DNA of 64,000 bases from Trichoplax sp. H2 (lineage: Eukaryota; Placozoa; Uniplacotomia; Trichoplacea), in NCBI GenBank assembly GCA_003344405.1, contig NOWV01000053.1:124001-188000 (forward strand), in the 5' to 3' direction. The first letter of the stretch is position 1. Each line of letters begins with the position of its first letter. A model generated the notes under the pieces. The model searched no databases. It worked only from the letters and a program-made list of their open reading frames with translations, and was not told the DNA's origin. Below are positions 38,570 to 52,100 of the stretch, one piece after another. The position numbers were made by a program, and so were the translations under genes.

Positions 38570-41225
38570 TCATGGGAACTCAACCAACGTAAGAGAAAAT
38601 ACTATAATAAATTTAATCCTTGCTAAACTCTAATTATTAAGTTATTATCATACATTATTTGCAACTATAGCTGACTAACTTATTTACGATCCTAGTAAAT
38701 TAAATTCTAGTAAAACATGTAGACAATAAACGGTATTATTTCTTCTAACATATTTGGTACGGGATAGCTCATTGTAAAACTCTATATTACAGTATGTTTC
38801 TAGTGATAAGCTACTACGTGATACTACATGACACTGTTAGAAAACATTCCCTCATATATTTCAGGTAAATATTGAGGACATGGTACTACATTCAAAAATT
38901 TCATGGTAGCTAACTTTTAGCTACATGACATTTACTAAAATTAATGAATAGTAATAAGAATAATACACCATAAAAGAGCACGGTCTTGGATAGTAATTAC
39001 CGGGGATAATTGATTATGTATATAATAGTTAAGCAAGTTTTTAATTTAAGGCATTAAGTACTATTATTAAATTGTAATTGTTGACGATTTGATAAGGCTC
39101 TTAAATAAGTTAAGCAAACCTTGGCTGAGATATAAGCAGTCATTAATACGTCAAAAAAATAAATATAGCCAAATTGACTTAATGTATATAGAACCGAAGA
39201 TAAGTTTACTTACAAACTTTTCGAGGCGATTACGATAAGTTTTACTCATTTTTATCGTACTCTTTGAGTACCCTATGATCAATTCGCTGTATGGCAACGC
39301 CAATTAGTATTTATCGATGAGGATCAATAGCTAATGTAAAAGAAATTTTTAATGTAAATATGTATCTTATAAGAATATTTACGAACGATTCGAAATATTA
39401 AAATATAAAAAACGCGATGGTGTAGAAGTTTAGCTAATTCAAACATCAGAGTCTAGCTCTATTACCTGGTATTCATTAGCTAATAAGAAAGTATTTGTAT
39501 CTCTTTAAGGGATTGTATCATGGTTAAACGGTATATTATAGTTAAAAACCTACGTTTATCAAGGTTAACATAAGCCTGATGGGCAATCATGTGGCAATAA
39601 AATATTAGCTATGTGTGTACTAATAACTAAAATCTCTTAATAATATTTTACAAAGATTCGATAGTCAATACTTGTATAATTTATTAACGGAATGAACATG
39701 TATGATATTATAGAATTATAACTATGATACAAACTGGTACTGCAATTTTTTCATGGTATTACGAACTTACTCTAGCGAATGGATTCAAGAGGCATAATTA
39801 ATGTTCTCTTTAAGAGTTAAAATACTTTTATTCATCTTACTTGGTAAAAATATCTTTAGAATGTTTCTAAGTTCATCAATTTCCCCGGTTGCGCTGATAT
39901 AGTATAATAGAAGAAATTAATAATGTTCTGTTGCTACGAGAAAATTACGTAAAGTATTGCATAATAGGCAATTTTCATTTTATGTTAGTATATACTTTTG
40001 TGCCAGTAATGTAATACGATCTCCTTAATTGCGTGCTTATACACTTTTAAACTGTCACTTTAGTGAGTAATATTCAGTACTATCGGGCTACCCAGGGTAG
40101 TTAGCTAGTTGATTTGCAATGGAACCAGACTAGTGCATGTAAACCATTAAAAGTAAATTTTAGACTGCAAACTATCCCATATTCTAACAATATAAGAGTA
40201 TATCACCTATAAGTATAATAATTAATGAGCATTGATGATTTGACCCTCTGATGTGCAATTCATATATATAGTATGAAATTAAAAATGTCACTCATAAATG
40301 AAGATAATAAGTATGCCACTGTATTGTCCTGTAAATTAACAGTAACTGAACTCTTGCTAAGATTGTACTACCGGCATTTTACATACGTTGAAATACATAA
40401 GTCACAAATGAAATTTCTATGCCGGTAAACGCTAATTTATTGAATACACGACAGAGTCTTATGATGTAACTCCGCCAAGGTTACGGTGTGTTCACATAAA
40501 TGCTTCCTTTTTACAATCCATAAATGCCCACAAGTTAGACTCGGATTTTTTTGATTAACTGCAAACTGCAAGTTGAATTTAGGTGGAACATGCATAGTAG
40601 CCTGCGATGATACAAAAACAAACGAAATAAGTAACTTACTTACGAAGGAATGGATAAAGGAATATCCTTTATTACCAGTATTTGTCAGTTACATTATTAC
40701 TTTTCAAGTTTCTTTAGATTATGTATATTATACGATGATTTTTTTCTTAGTATAAACTTCAAATACGCCATATTTTACGGCAAATGTGCAGTCGGCATAA
40801 CTTTATAGCGATACAACGATAACAAATCTATATCACTGAATAGTGCCAGCTATAATCTTAATTGATTTATAAGCTACATTATAACTTTCCAGTTGTTGTT
40901 AATTAAATGAGATAAATGCAGTATTCGTAATAAAATAACTATGCATCTTTATTACGCAATATTTATTAATTATCTATGAAATGCTTCTTACTTCGTATCG
41001 TAGATGCTGCATTTCTTATAAGCATTCAGCAAGAAGGCATGCGATGTAGCTACGGCAGGTCTATATTGCTGTATGGTATTAGCTACAATATATAATTAAT
41101 TCTTTCTGAAATCAGCGTGGGAACTTAACATCAAATTCACACAGGTTTAAAAGTTGAAATTTATTATTTAAATTGAATCGAAATGCTTTCAAGGTTTGAA
41201 ACGTAGGACTGGTGCATTTTATTAC
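38570..41225. repeat. Decayed segmental duplication of the 30.3-31.5 kb locus
   Basis: Three blocks match the EGF-gene 3' region. 38576-38775 resembles 30608-30845 ('AATTTAATCCTTGCTAAACT', 'TATTATTTCTTCTAACATAT'). About 39870-40030 resembles 31320-31510 ('TTTCCCCGGTT', 'TTTTCATTTT.TGTTA'). About 40985-41225 resembles 30320-30565 ('CTACGGCAG.TCT', 'GCTACAAT'). The exon at 31345-31302 has a relic here: CAG followed by CGCAACCGGGGAAATTGATG on the minus strand. The transmembrane exon is not recognisable. Confidence 0.7.
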
Positions 41226-41687
41226 TGTAATATAGTCCGTTATCGCTTTATTAAACTTATAAAGTTCACTATTTTTACAAAGTACGAATTAAACAAGAGA
41301 TAATGCTAACATACAAATTATATAATTTGATACGATGAATGCAGTAACTTTATCAGACAATAGATAAAATAGAAATAAAATCTAGCGTAATTACTTTTAC
41401 AGAACTCATCATGTTTGCCTTTCAATTTTGACGAAATTAATTACAAGATCATTATGTGAAGCATTATTCATATAAAGTAATTTAGCAGTTAGCCGAGGCT
41501 AAAATGTATCGTAATAAGTGTATATATATTATATATAACAACAGACTTCTATACTGAAATTTAAAATTACTATTACGATATCACAATAATTGCAACAACG
41601 TATTCTCTCGTCGATTATAGTGTTTCAGTAATAAATACGAAAGCTGCGATGCCTTTGTAAATGCAAAATTCTTGATCAAGACAGTAG

Positions 41688-41693
41688 TTTATT
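41688..41693 (-). terminator. Putative polyadenylation signal for the radial spoke gene
   Basis: TTTATT on the plus strand reads AATAAA on the minus strand, about 24 bp past the stop codon, which would imply a very short 3' UTR. Confidence 0.4.
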
Positions 41694-41716
41694 ATCGTAC
41701 TGTATGAATGAACAGT

Positions 41717-44700
41717 TTAGTCATCGTCTTCTTCTTCTTCTTCATCCATTTCATCGTCTAATTCTTCACCATCTTCTTCTTCTGCACGTTGAGCAGCTCT
41801 GAGTGCATTCTCTTCTTCTATAGTAGGATCGTCAATCTCAGTAATATCGGCACCACTAGGGAATTCATCTTGCACTGGAGGTGGTGGTAGAGGACTATAA
41901 TTCTCACTATTATACTTGTGTCCAAAGCCAATGTAAATATTTTCAAATTTCCTAATGATACAAAGCAATGGATAATATGACTACTTATGTTCCTGATATA
42001 ATTTTATTTGGTCCAAGATATACGATATCGTATAGGACTAGCAATTATTATAGACATAATGCTATGATTAATAAAACGACAAATGAAATACCTATCTATG
42101 GCAAAAGCGTAAGCTCCAGGCCATCTATTGGAACGTAAGACAGCACAAGCATAAGCAGGAACCAAACGTGATGATAAGTAGGGGGTCCATGATGAACGTC
42201 CATCAACCTCATCATCTTCTGATATTGGAGTGAGCAATGGTGGCCCTGTTTCTGGCTCGGGTTCATCAGGTTCTTCTCTTTCTTCATCATCTTCCTCATC
42301 TTCAAAATCATCTTCCGGTTTCTCAGTCGGATTGAACCAAGTGCAACGACCCTATTATATAAATTAATAATAAGAGATGATAAGATTGGTGCTTCAAATT
42401 TTTATGATTAGATTAGTGAAACAATTCAAAGATATCATTGCAAACCTGAGGTAATAAATATTGCACATGATGCACCCAATTACTCAATGATGGTTCTAAA
42501 AGTTCTTTTAGGCTAAGTCCTTCAAATTCTAGGTTAACTATGAACGAATCCCTGACTGTAGAATTATAGAAGATGAAATTAATCAGTACCTCGTCATATT
42601 CATAAAATAGATATAAAATGGCTAATGATTGAATAAACTTAATAACTACCATTTTCATCTTCGTCTTCATCTTCATCTTCATCAAAGTGGTAGTAACCTA
42701 GGGGACTAATTTGACAACTGCCAGTAATTCGAGCAATTTGAGCACGTAAATAATTTGATTCATTTCCTGGGAACGGAGGATAACTAACAATCTAATGAAT
42801 TGATGAAAAGAAATAATATTAATTTTTCAACTATTCATGGTTAATATTTGAAAGTGAGGAATGATATTTCATTTTTAGCAATCATTCTAATACATACCGG
42901 TGCATCTAACTTGCCAGTAAAGAATTTCTTTATATTTCGTGCTATATCTATCTGAGTAGGAGTTACATGCGGTAGTTTTACCCACGGTTTACCAGCTGTT
43001 AAAGATTGTATAACATTTCGCTCATTTAGTGACGCAGTTATCAGTAATTGGCAAGAAAGTTGATATTTACGTACTGATTTAGCGGAAAATTACAAAGTTG
43101 ATTTTTTACTTACGTTCACTACAGACGAAGTAGATATATTTGTTGGCACCCGTACGATTGTCTTCACGTGGAATAGTAGGAGGTGGTTTATAGTTTGATT
43201 TAGGCAATTCATCTTCATCTTCTTCGTCAGATCCTTTAATGCAGTACAGAACACGGCTTAGATTAAAAAATTTACTATTTAAATTTGAGAAATACTGAAT
43301 TCTAAATAATTTCTTTGACTATTTACCATTTTCGCTTTCATCTCCTCTATCGTCTTCCTCAATTTCCTCCTGAGTGAAGATAAAAAAGATTTAATTTAAC
43401 CCCAAATATAACCTTAAATATTTGCATCTTTAATAGCATTCAATAGTTCTATGAATTACATCTTCCAAGTCGTCTTCATCATCATCTTCTCCCTCTCGAT
43501 ACTGAGTTTCAGCTATGTAGTAATTGCCATGAAGGCCGATAATTTTACCTACAATAATAAAATTAGGTCAACTTTATCATCAATTAAACAGTATCATTTT
43601 GCTTTAGGTTTTTTGTTACCCCAAAAGCGAACAGTTTGTAAGGGATAATTTTCAGCTAAAGTCTTCAATGCAAGAAAGACCCTATAAACTTCCATTTGTG
43701 ACAGACCAACCTATCCATGCGCAAAATATCTCCATTAATACTTGTAATTATAAGATTTGCATTATTTAAATGAACCATCATACTTACTCCTGCTTGTTCA
43801 AAGTAATGAGCAATATCCATCAAATCTGGAAGTGGCAAATCTTGATCATCATCAGGGATAGGAGGCATATCTTCTCCTTCTTCAGTTCTTACCTAATTCA
43901 TAGAGTGGAGGGTTTACGTTTACAGGGTGTTGTAAATCAAAAAATCGAATGTATAGCGATAAAAAGTTACCTCAAACAATGCTTTCTGTTGATCAGCAAG
44001 ATCTACTGCTGGTGAAAGGAGACTTTCATCTTGGATAGTATCATTTGGAACGATAAATTTTGATTTCTTGATATTTCGGGACATATCCTCCAAAATATCT
44101 ATTTTGAAAATAAAAATTATCTATGAGCCTGATGGTATGTAGGAGTGAAGAAATAGATTATGTTTTACTTTCATGTTGTCATGCTTAGTAGACAATATTA
44201 ACACATGACTATAAATCAATGTCATTACGGATACATTTATACTTGGTATGAATGATATAACGATAAATTCATACAAATTGCCTAGAATGATATTGGTGTT
44301 AACGACGAGTATTTCTAATGCATGTATCACATACCCACAGGATTTTCGGGTCTTTCGTTTAATACTTTCATTAGTATAGCACTTAAGTGTTCATATCTGG
44401 AAAATAGTGAATAATCATTGAATATATTGAAGAGATTGATGGCCAAAATAATCTCATATTCGATATCTAACTTAAAAGACAAAATACTATGACTTCAAAA
44501 AATCAGGTTTATCGATTGTATAACTATTTTTCGATTGAATAGGTAAATTTATTTGAGCGATAAGAAGTGGAATAATGTTTAAAATTAGAGCTTGGAAATT
44601 GATCGTTGATTTATGGAAACGTTTTTCAAGCTACTGCAAGGCTAGTCACAAAAAGTTTAGTAATATATAGCGCTTCCTTTTCTATTGGTTTACTTACAAG

Positions 44701-44795
44701 CTTGTCTTGGACTTGGTACTCGTTTTCATCAAGTAAGATGTTGCTGTTAATATTTCGGTTGATTCTGCTGGATCAATATTTGTCGCGTTCTCCAT
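41717..44795 (-). CDS. RSPH4A: Radial spoke head protein, RSPH4/RSPH6 family
   Basis: Component of the radial spoke head, which links the central pair to outer doublets and controls bending of motile 9+2 cilia. Thirteen minus-strand exons join in phase: 44795-44698, 44396-44335, 44098-43971, 43892-43788, 43710-43620, 43548-43460, 43369-43327, 43233-43114, 42995-42898, 42791-42650, 42555-42446, 42351-42092, 41951-41717, giving 526 residues. Landmarks: LMKTSTKS and [20 protein letters not shown] near the N-terminus, [108 protein letters not shown] and [10 protein letters not shown]. Several acidic Glu/Asp loops and an acidic C-terminus are typical. Vertebrates have separate RSPH4A and RSPH6A; a single invertebrate gene may be co-orthologous, so the symbol is approximate. 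The ATG at 44795 gives MENATNIDP; the protein is complete. Confidence 0.95.
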
Positions 44796-45125
44796 CTTTG
44801 TAAGATAATAATGTTACGCTTGTCGATGCAAATTCCAAGTTGTGGTGTGGTTACAAGCAATCGCAAGATGTAATTTTGCTGCAATAGAGGATAATATTGC
44901 GTCAAGAAAGTAGAAAAGGTTGCTTTGAATGTTGCCAACTGTAAAAGTGGACGACGGTAGGCAAGTACGCCTAATAACAGTGTTGCTAATTGGCAATTTT
45001 GTGAATATTGAAGCAACACCACGGTAACGATGCTGAATATTACTGCTTTGCTGATTACATTGTGTACAGGCGTTGCCAGGGTAACGATGGCGTATTTTGA
45101 CTGACGTTCTCAGTTATCGTTGTTT
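44796..45125. other. Upstream of the radial spoke gene, no supported gene
   Basis: Presumed promoter region of the divergent or upstream sequence; no exon seen. Two short direct copies of 'GTAACGATG' with flanking 'GTTGC' occur near 45020-45090. Confidence 0.35.
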
Positions 45126-46140
45126 ACTATTCAGTGTATGAGTCAGTAGTCTGTAGGATTACGTTACTACTGGGGGTAGTGTCAACAATTGTCTGGTACT
45201 GTCCTGTCATGTCCAGTGTACAGTATAGTACTGGCAGTCTGACACTACAGTGGTCGTCACCCATGGTTACAGTATGGCACACAGTAGAGTACAGTACAGT
45301 ACTTACCGAATGATGCCAGAAGAATAGTACTGTACTGTACAGTATGTACTGTAGTGCTGCAGAAGAAGAGATGACGTGAACCGTACTAAGATACAAGTGT
45401 ACATACGTTACTTGATAGTCGATAGTGTACACTGTACAACGCCATGTAAAAGCAACGATTGACTCAGTTTATGGTCCTGTACAGTGTACAGTTTACAGTA
45501 CATAACACGGCCTACTGTACATTGTACACTGTAGCAGTACAGTGTAAAGTACAGTACAGTACGGATAATATGTATTGTACACTGTAGCAATAGTTTACGG
45601 TACGGTACAGTTGAAGGTACTGCACAGTGTACAGTGTACAGTACTGTACAGGATGCTGTATACTGTACACTGTAGCAGTAGTTGATTAGTTGACGGTACT
45701 GTACTGTACTGTACTGTACTGTACTGTAGGTCTATTGATGCTAAACTTTTATGATTGTAGGCATGCAGCTTCGTATATGATATGCCTCTTATCATTAGAA
45801 TTTGATGCAATTGCAATAATTAATCTACCACGTTCACGAGTAAAGATATTTCGCCTAAAAGGTTAGATACTGTACCGTACTGGAAAAAGAACGATTGACT
45901 CAGTTGAAGTACAGTACAGTATTTGCACATACAGTACAGTACTGTACAGTACAGTGTACTGTACCGTACGTGTATAGTACTGTACTGGAAAAAGAACGAT
46001 TGACTCAGTTGAAGTACAGTGTACTGTACCGTACGTGTATAGTACAGTACTGTACTGTACTGCATGCTGTATACTGTACACTGTAGCAGTAGTGGATAAG
46101 TGGATTACCGACTGTGACTGTACTGTAAGCTTCACCTACT
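45126..46140. repeat. GTACTGTAC-type palindromic repeat cluster
   Basis: About 1 kb is dominated by overlapping GTAC, CTGTAC, AGTGTACA and GTACAGTAC words, including a pure (GTACT)n run at about 45697-45727. Inside, 'GGAAAAAGAACGATTGACTC' with 'AGTTGAAGTACAGT' is duplicated at about 45881 and 45983 (period 102 bp). 'TGTACACTGTAGCAGTAGT' occurs near 45664 and 46075. Open frames here are products of the repeat. Confidence 0.9.
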
Positions 46141-48090
46141 CGTTCGATCGATTTAAGAGCAACGAACACGGACCACGAGGCCACTGCAAGATCGTTGCCT
46201 ACCAAACTGGAACGCAGGCAGATTGGATCTTTGCATCGAAAAAATTTCAAGGCTGCTCTGGTCAGGACTCAACTAGTATGTTGAGCGCGTCTTTTCTCCA
46301 TTGGGTTATTGCAGTACTTGTAATTCAGTGATGTACAGCGATTCGCTATTAGCAGTGCTAATAGCGCATAGTATACGGCAGATTGGATAAAAAGATCAAA
46401 ATGGACAGCCAGTGGTGGTAATCCATGATGGAATGGATGCGTTGGATGGATTGAATGAGAGTCATGTGAATGCCCTTATGGTTCAAGCCCCGACCTGCAG
46501 GCTAAATTATTCCCAGAGATTGAATAGCGATGATTGCAGCAAGGATTTATAACGGAATGGCACTCACGACATTTGAAATGCAATGAAGCCAACTAAAGTA
46601 AGCTGGTAAGTAATCCATTTGTTCTCTAGATTAGATAAACTTCTGCACCTGCAACATGACGTTGGACTACATGAAGAAGCATCTTCTACATGTATCTACA
46701 TGGATGCGTCATCAAAGTTTCCAGAAAAGAAATTGTTAAAGTGTATCAAGCCGTACCTATTGAAATGATGATACTCTTCTAATTTATACCATCTTTCGGG
46801 ACTGAAACATATCAATGTTGAGAATTGACAACTGATCAAAATGGCACATGCTTGATATCACTCTTTTCTACCTTTGAATGACAGTAAATACATGCTAGCA
46901 CATGGTTAACACTAGTACTGGATGTTCATAGGTGTCCAATACAACTGTTGATCCCAGTACATTTACAGTAGTGTGATACTTCTAGGTCAAGTTGACTCAG
47001 CCAATAATTTTACAAATAATAATCACAATTATCCTAAATAATTCAGCATTCGAGATTTAGTGGAGTAATTATCTTGAAATGGTATTGTATCAAGCTTATT
47101 AATTTCGTAATCTGAATTTTTCTATCGGTTTTCTTGCCAGATAAGGACAATTTGCGCGACCTCTTTCCACTGGCCACATTTCATGCGTTTGTGCAAGCCT
47201 TGAGGAAGTGGCCTATTAAATTACTGTAGCTATCTTGAATGCTACTATTCGTATGGAAATATCAAGAAGTAACCTTGATGACACTGTCATGCAACTGTTA
47301 TTCACTGTTGAAAGGATAGCATATCAGTGCCAAAATCTGCGCTGTATCAGCCTCGTCTACTGCTGCCTCGACTCTTTGCCTGGTGTTGAATCTCATCTTG
47401 TGCATATTAAACATCATGAATTATTAGCGTCGCAGAGCTTGTTCGGAAGTATTTAATAATGTATCTACTGTACTCTATATCGAATGTAACTACTGTACAG
47501 TATATTAAAAAGTGATAAGCTTACAATAATAACGTAGCAAATGATATCTGAGTTATTCTAACAAGCGTACGATGGTAATATTGAATGATTGTTATTACAA
47601 GTTACTACTGTTTTCTCTCCTTTCTAGAGGTAAAAGTTTAATAAAGGTTTCTAACTTTAATGCGATTAAACTCTTGATTAGAAGATTGTGTGTACGCGTT
47701 TAATGAAACATAGTAAAGTTTTAGTTATTATTTTGTAAATGATCATTCTTCAAATTATTATTACTGCTAGTGTCTGTTAAAATTGAGCAAAAAGCGTATC
47801 ATCTTTCGACATTTTACAATAAGTTATTAGCACAGTGTACCCTATAAGACCGTACAGAAATTGATGGCAACAGAAAAACAACCAGACGCTACTGATCCAA
47901 CTGTCTTCGTTGTGCGATAACATAAGCAAATGGGTTGGCTCTGTTGTGTAGTGTCCGATATCATTTCTGCAAAGTTAGAATAGTAAATTTGCATGCAACG
48001 GTGCACACTGCAGTCATTAACAATACAGAAAACTTCCCTTACAATTATTACTCATGCTAAATAAAACGAAGCTAGAAATCATGATCCAAA
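46141..48090. other. Intergenic, no supported gene
   Basis: A few short open frames (for example + 47235-47456, 73 codons) have no recognised domain and no clear splice partners. I see nothing I can name. Confidence 0.4.
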
Positions 48091-49180
48091 TCTAAAAACT
48101 CGATTCTCTTATTAGTTACATCTATCCACTTCAAAGCGACACCATTGAGGACATATGCTTTGAATTCTAAAATTCAAGCTTTAAATCATCTATCAGATAG
48201 GTTTAAGGCTGCTGGATTAGTCTTGCCTATATGTTTCTACCCTGTTGATATTCGTATTAATTCTCTTTCTATTAACCACGTTCGTTCTGAATGAGACCAC
48301 AGATTACTTGAGTTGATGGGTTCTCACATTATTAAATTCTGAGGACGTTAACATCAAATCATTTATTAGTCAAGATCGGAATGTAAAAAATTGGCTTTCT
48401 ATTAACAACTGCTTTAGTAACCGATGAGAGATCTTTAAATATGCATCCCAAGATCTCAGTATATTCCGTAAGTGATGGAGTAATTTTGTTATTGACGTGT
48501 GGTTTTTACAAAATCTAAACAGGGCCTATATCAATTATTCGTCCATCAGTACAGACAGATACTAGCTATTTCACTATTTAAACCTACTGACTAACAGTCA
48601 TAGTGATTATCCATGAGATCTCCGTAAAAAAAAATATTTTATGCTCGCATTGTTACAGAATGCTGCCATTGATAATTCGTATTACTTAAATTTTTCAGGC
48701 GTCCATATAATCATTTTTAATGCTAAAGTCTCCCGATATCAATCTATCCTGTAGTACAGAACAGAGATGAACATGTTTAAGATTGCACACCACTAACCAA
48801 GAATCTCAATAGTTGTGCGAGAAATCTCCGTATACCATTTTTATATTCTTTAATTTAATGGAGTAGTGCCATTAATAAGCCTTTCATTAATAATCCCTAG
48901 GACGTCAATATTGGATTATTTGTACCAAGCAGAAATTAACATGTTTACAATCGTGTCTTACTAATCAATAGTCTCAACAGTTATGCAAAAAATCCCCGTA
49001 AATTTTCTTATATACTCTAACAAGGTACTGCGTTGATGATTCCTTTTTATTATTGTTAATTCTAAAGACATTAATATCATATCATTTATCAACATAGGAC
49101 AGCAATCATCATGTTGATATTTAATAGCGATGATTTTTCAACCCTGAGGACGCTAACGTCGCATCATCTGGCTTTTCACT
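48091..49180. repeat. Degenerate tandem array, unit about 170-190 bp
   Basis: The clearest pair is about 48770-48860 and 48940-49030 ('AACATGTTTA', 'TCTCAA.AGTT', 'ATCTCCGTA/ATCCCCGTAAA', 'TATA.TCT'). A second marker, 'GAGGACGTTAACATCA' and variants, recurs near 48340, 48898, 49066 and 49142. Copies are well diverged, so the array is old. Confidence 0.5.
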
Positions 49181-52100
49181 GCCCTCAAGATAAACAACTT
49201 TACGTACTTTATTTTAGAAAACAATTTCATTCATTACATTTTTTTCTCCTTCTTTATTCTATCAAAATAGATACTTGTATTCATGAATGTTACTAACTGA
49301 TTATGATGTAAACAATACAACATGACTTGTTAATATACCCATTAATTATGTTAAATGTCATTTATTCTTTTTTTTACGATTAATGAATATTTCATTACTA
49401 TTGGCTAGAATAGACCGTATTGAATGCAGTTAATAGACTTCTCAAGAATTGAACAAATCTTAAGCTAAATTACCACTAGGAGCATGACCTTTTAAGATAA
49501 TAATAGCAATATAAATGATGGTTAATTATCAGGAACAAGGATATTACTGTTCTTGCCATTAGTTTACGCTTTAAGATAACGGAAGGGTCGCACCATTTTT
49601 GACTTGGTTCATTTACATTTAGCACGACGATTTCCCATTTAAACCCAATCCCAGTCTGCTAAGCTGAATGATAAAAACCTTAATAACATAATCTTGTCTA
49701 TTTCTCTGTCTTACCTGATGGCAATAATACAGCAACAGTGATGTTATCTTCCGCATTAGCTGCTAGACTGTAGACGACAGTCTAAAATTTCAAGTACTCA
49801 CTTCCGGACTACGATTGATGGAAGCGGGTAATGTTAAAGTACAACCGTTGCAGTCTAATGCAAGAACTACTTAACTCAGCCTAGGAGGATCCTTTAAACA
49901 TCATCCTCCCCGCACCATCCTATTAGCTATTTTTAAATAATCCTACTGTTCACAGTTTGTAATGAAATTGTTACTTTATCAATGTATTCTATCAAAAGAT
50001 GTAACTATATTAAAGAGTTGATTGTAAAGTCTTTCGAATAGAGGAGTGCCAAGAGTAAATTATTTGATCTGGGAAATATAATTAGATAATTAAAATCAGA
50101 GCGTGTTGATCTATTTCATAATCATATTAACGGGGCGATAGTCGCGATAAGAGGGTAATCATAAATTCGATCAGTCCTGGTGATTATCTATTGGTGCCCT
50201 TCATCGTTCAAATGGAATGATAAAATTTCATGCTTTAAAATACAATAAACCGCCTATATACAGTACTGTACAATGTGCTTAATTGATTTCCAAATAGTTG
50301 ATTAAGCGCTAACATGCGTTATTTTGCGTAGGTAATGCAGTATTTAATCAAGCTATTAATACCGATGCTGCTTCGGTAGTCATCGAAAACAAGTTTAAGT
50401 CAGCCGCGTGATGTTATCAACTCGTCTTTTCCGTAAAAGTTAAATATCGATAAAAGTAAAAAAATAAATCTTCAAATGGTAAAATAGTTGAAATTATTTT
50501 ATGATACAATCATCGACGTCATGTACAGTTTATCCGAAGCTGGTGTTTACCAACAAGAGTAGTCAAGTTCATATCGATTCTCATTCTAGACCAAAATATA
50601 GTCTTTACAAATGTAAACAGTACATGATTAGGATAATTTATTCATAAACTGAACAGATGGTAGCAAGTATTGTTGGACAAAGTGACAGATTAAACGCTTC
50701 AGTAATTTACTTATTGTTTATTGATAATTGTTTATTTTATCGGTCTTGAAGGGAAGAGTATACGATCAATGGAGTAAAATGGTTATTACTTGCTTAGTAA
50801 CACCTGTGTTATTGGACTATTTTTCCATTCGATGCGTGTGTTTAATCAAATGCCTGTTTCTGCGTCTTAATTAATGATCAATATTGTATTGATGCAAGTT
50901 TTGGCTCTATTCCATCAAAGCCTTCTCGAAGGAAGGAAAACAACATTTTCTGCATAAGTGGTACACCATGAAGGCAAATAGTAAAAGGCCGGTCAAGCCT
51001 ACGCCAATCTATGTTGTATCCGGTCTGTGTAGACCATTGTGCGTACGAATTTCTGTCAACACTATCCATCTCATCGACAGTCTTTTGCAATAGAGTTAAT
51101 CATCACGACAAGTGTAGTTAACATTAAGCGCAGGTTGAATAGCAATAAATAAATCAATTGATTACTCTTGACCCGAGTCTAGAAGTCTACTCTCCTACAT
51201 GATATAAGCGTTTTACTCCTGGCATGATCATTCAGCTTGAAATTTTCAATATTACAGCTGGCATCATGCTTAGCAGTGTTTCGTAGGAGTACCGAAAATA
51301 AGACAGATCCATCGTATTTATATCAATTAACTGCACGCTATTTCCTTATTGACTCTGTAGTCCATAAAATGATGACTACTGCTTGTTCAGCTTGATCGGA
51401 CAATAATCATAAATAAGAAGAATCATGCCGAAATGATTTAATTCAGCTAAAGTTGTTTCATTAAATAAATAGGATTGAATAGCTTGTGGCAGTAGATAGT
51501 TACAATACGATTTCATGTACTGAGTTCAACACTAGATTGTTACGTTGCATGTTGCAGATTAATAACATGATCCATATCAAGTCGCATTGAGACCATGATG
51601 ATCCCCAGAGTTGATATTATGCTATTCTTTTGCCCTACTGGCATTTTCACCATCATGCTTAAGCAAAAGAAAAGGTGTTATTGATGGCTATTGTCATTTT
51701 TTGTTGTAAGCAATTGAATCTTTAGTTGAAAGATTGCAAATGGCTTACAATCACATGCAATGAATGATATCCATTAGCCATCTGTGATAAAACTCGTCCA
51801 TCACATCGCATCCACTACGCTGTCATTGCTATCGAAGGTGATCGATCATCTTCCCTTTCCATGATAAAATTCAACATTACTTGCTTTCCATTTCTGTTTT
51901 CAATCGCTCTCGAGCTCATTTGGATCCCTTGTGATGGTAGCATACACTAGGTTAGGCATCCATTGAAAGGCATTATACCCCCATTCTCCATTGAAAGAAA
52001 CGATGGCGTTGGTTGGCCATCAGCCTCGCTTGTGGTTGAAGTATCATCCCCTTCACCCACTTGACATGGATACCATGATCCATGTCTACGACTATATCAT

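Noticed and set aside
45408-46331. Many overlapping open frames rich in Tyr, Ser, Thr, Val and Leu on both strands.
   Set aside because: They are translations of the GTACTGTAC repeat, which lacks stops in some frames. No domain and no splice structure.
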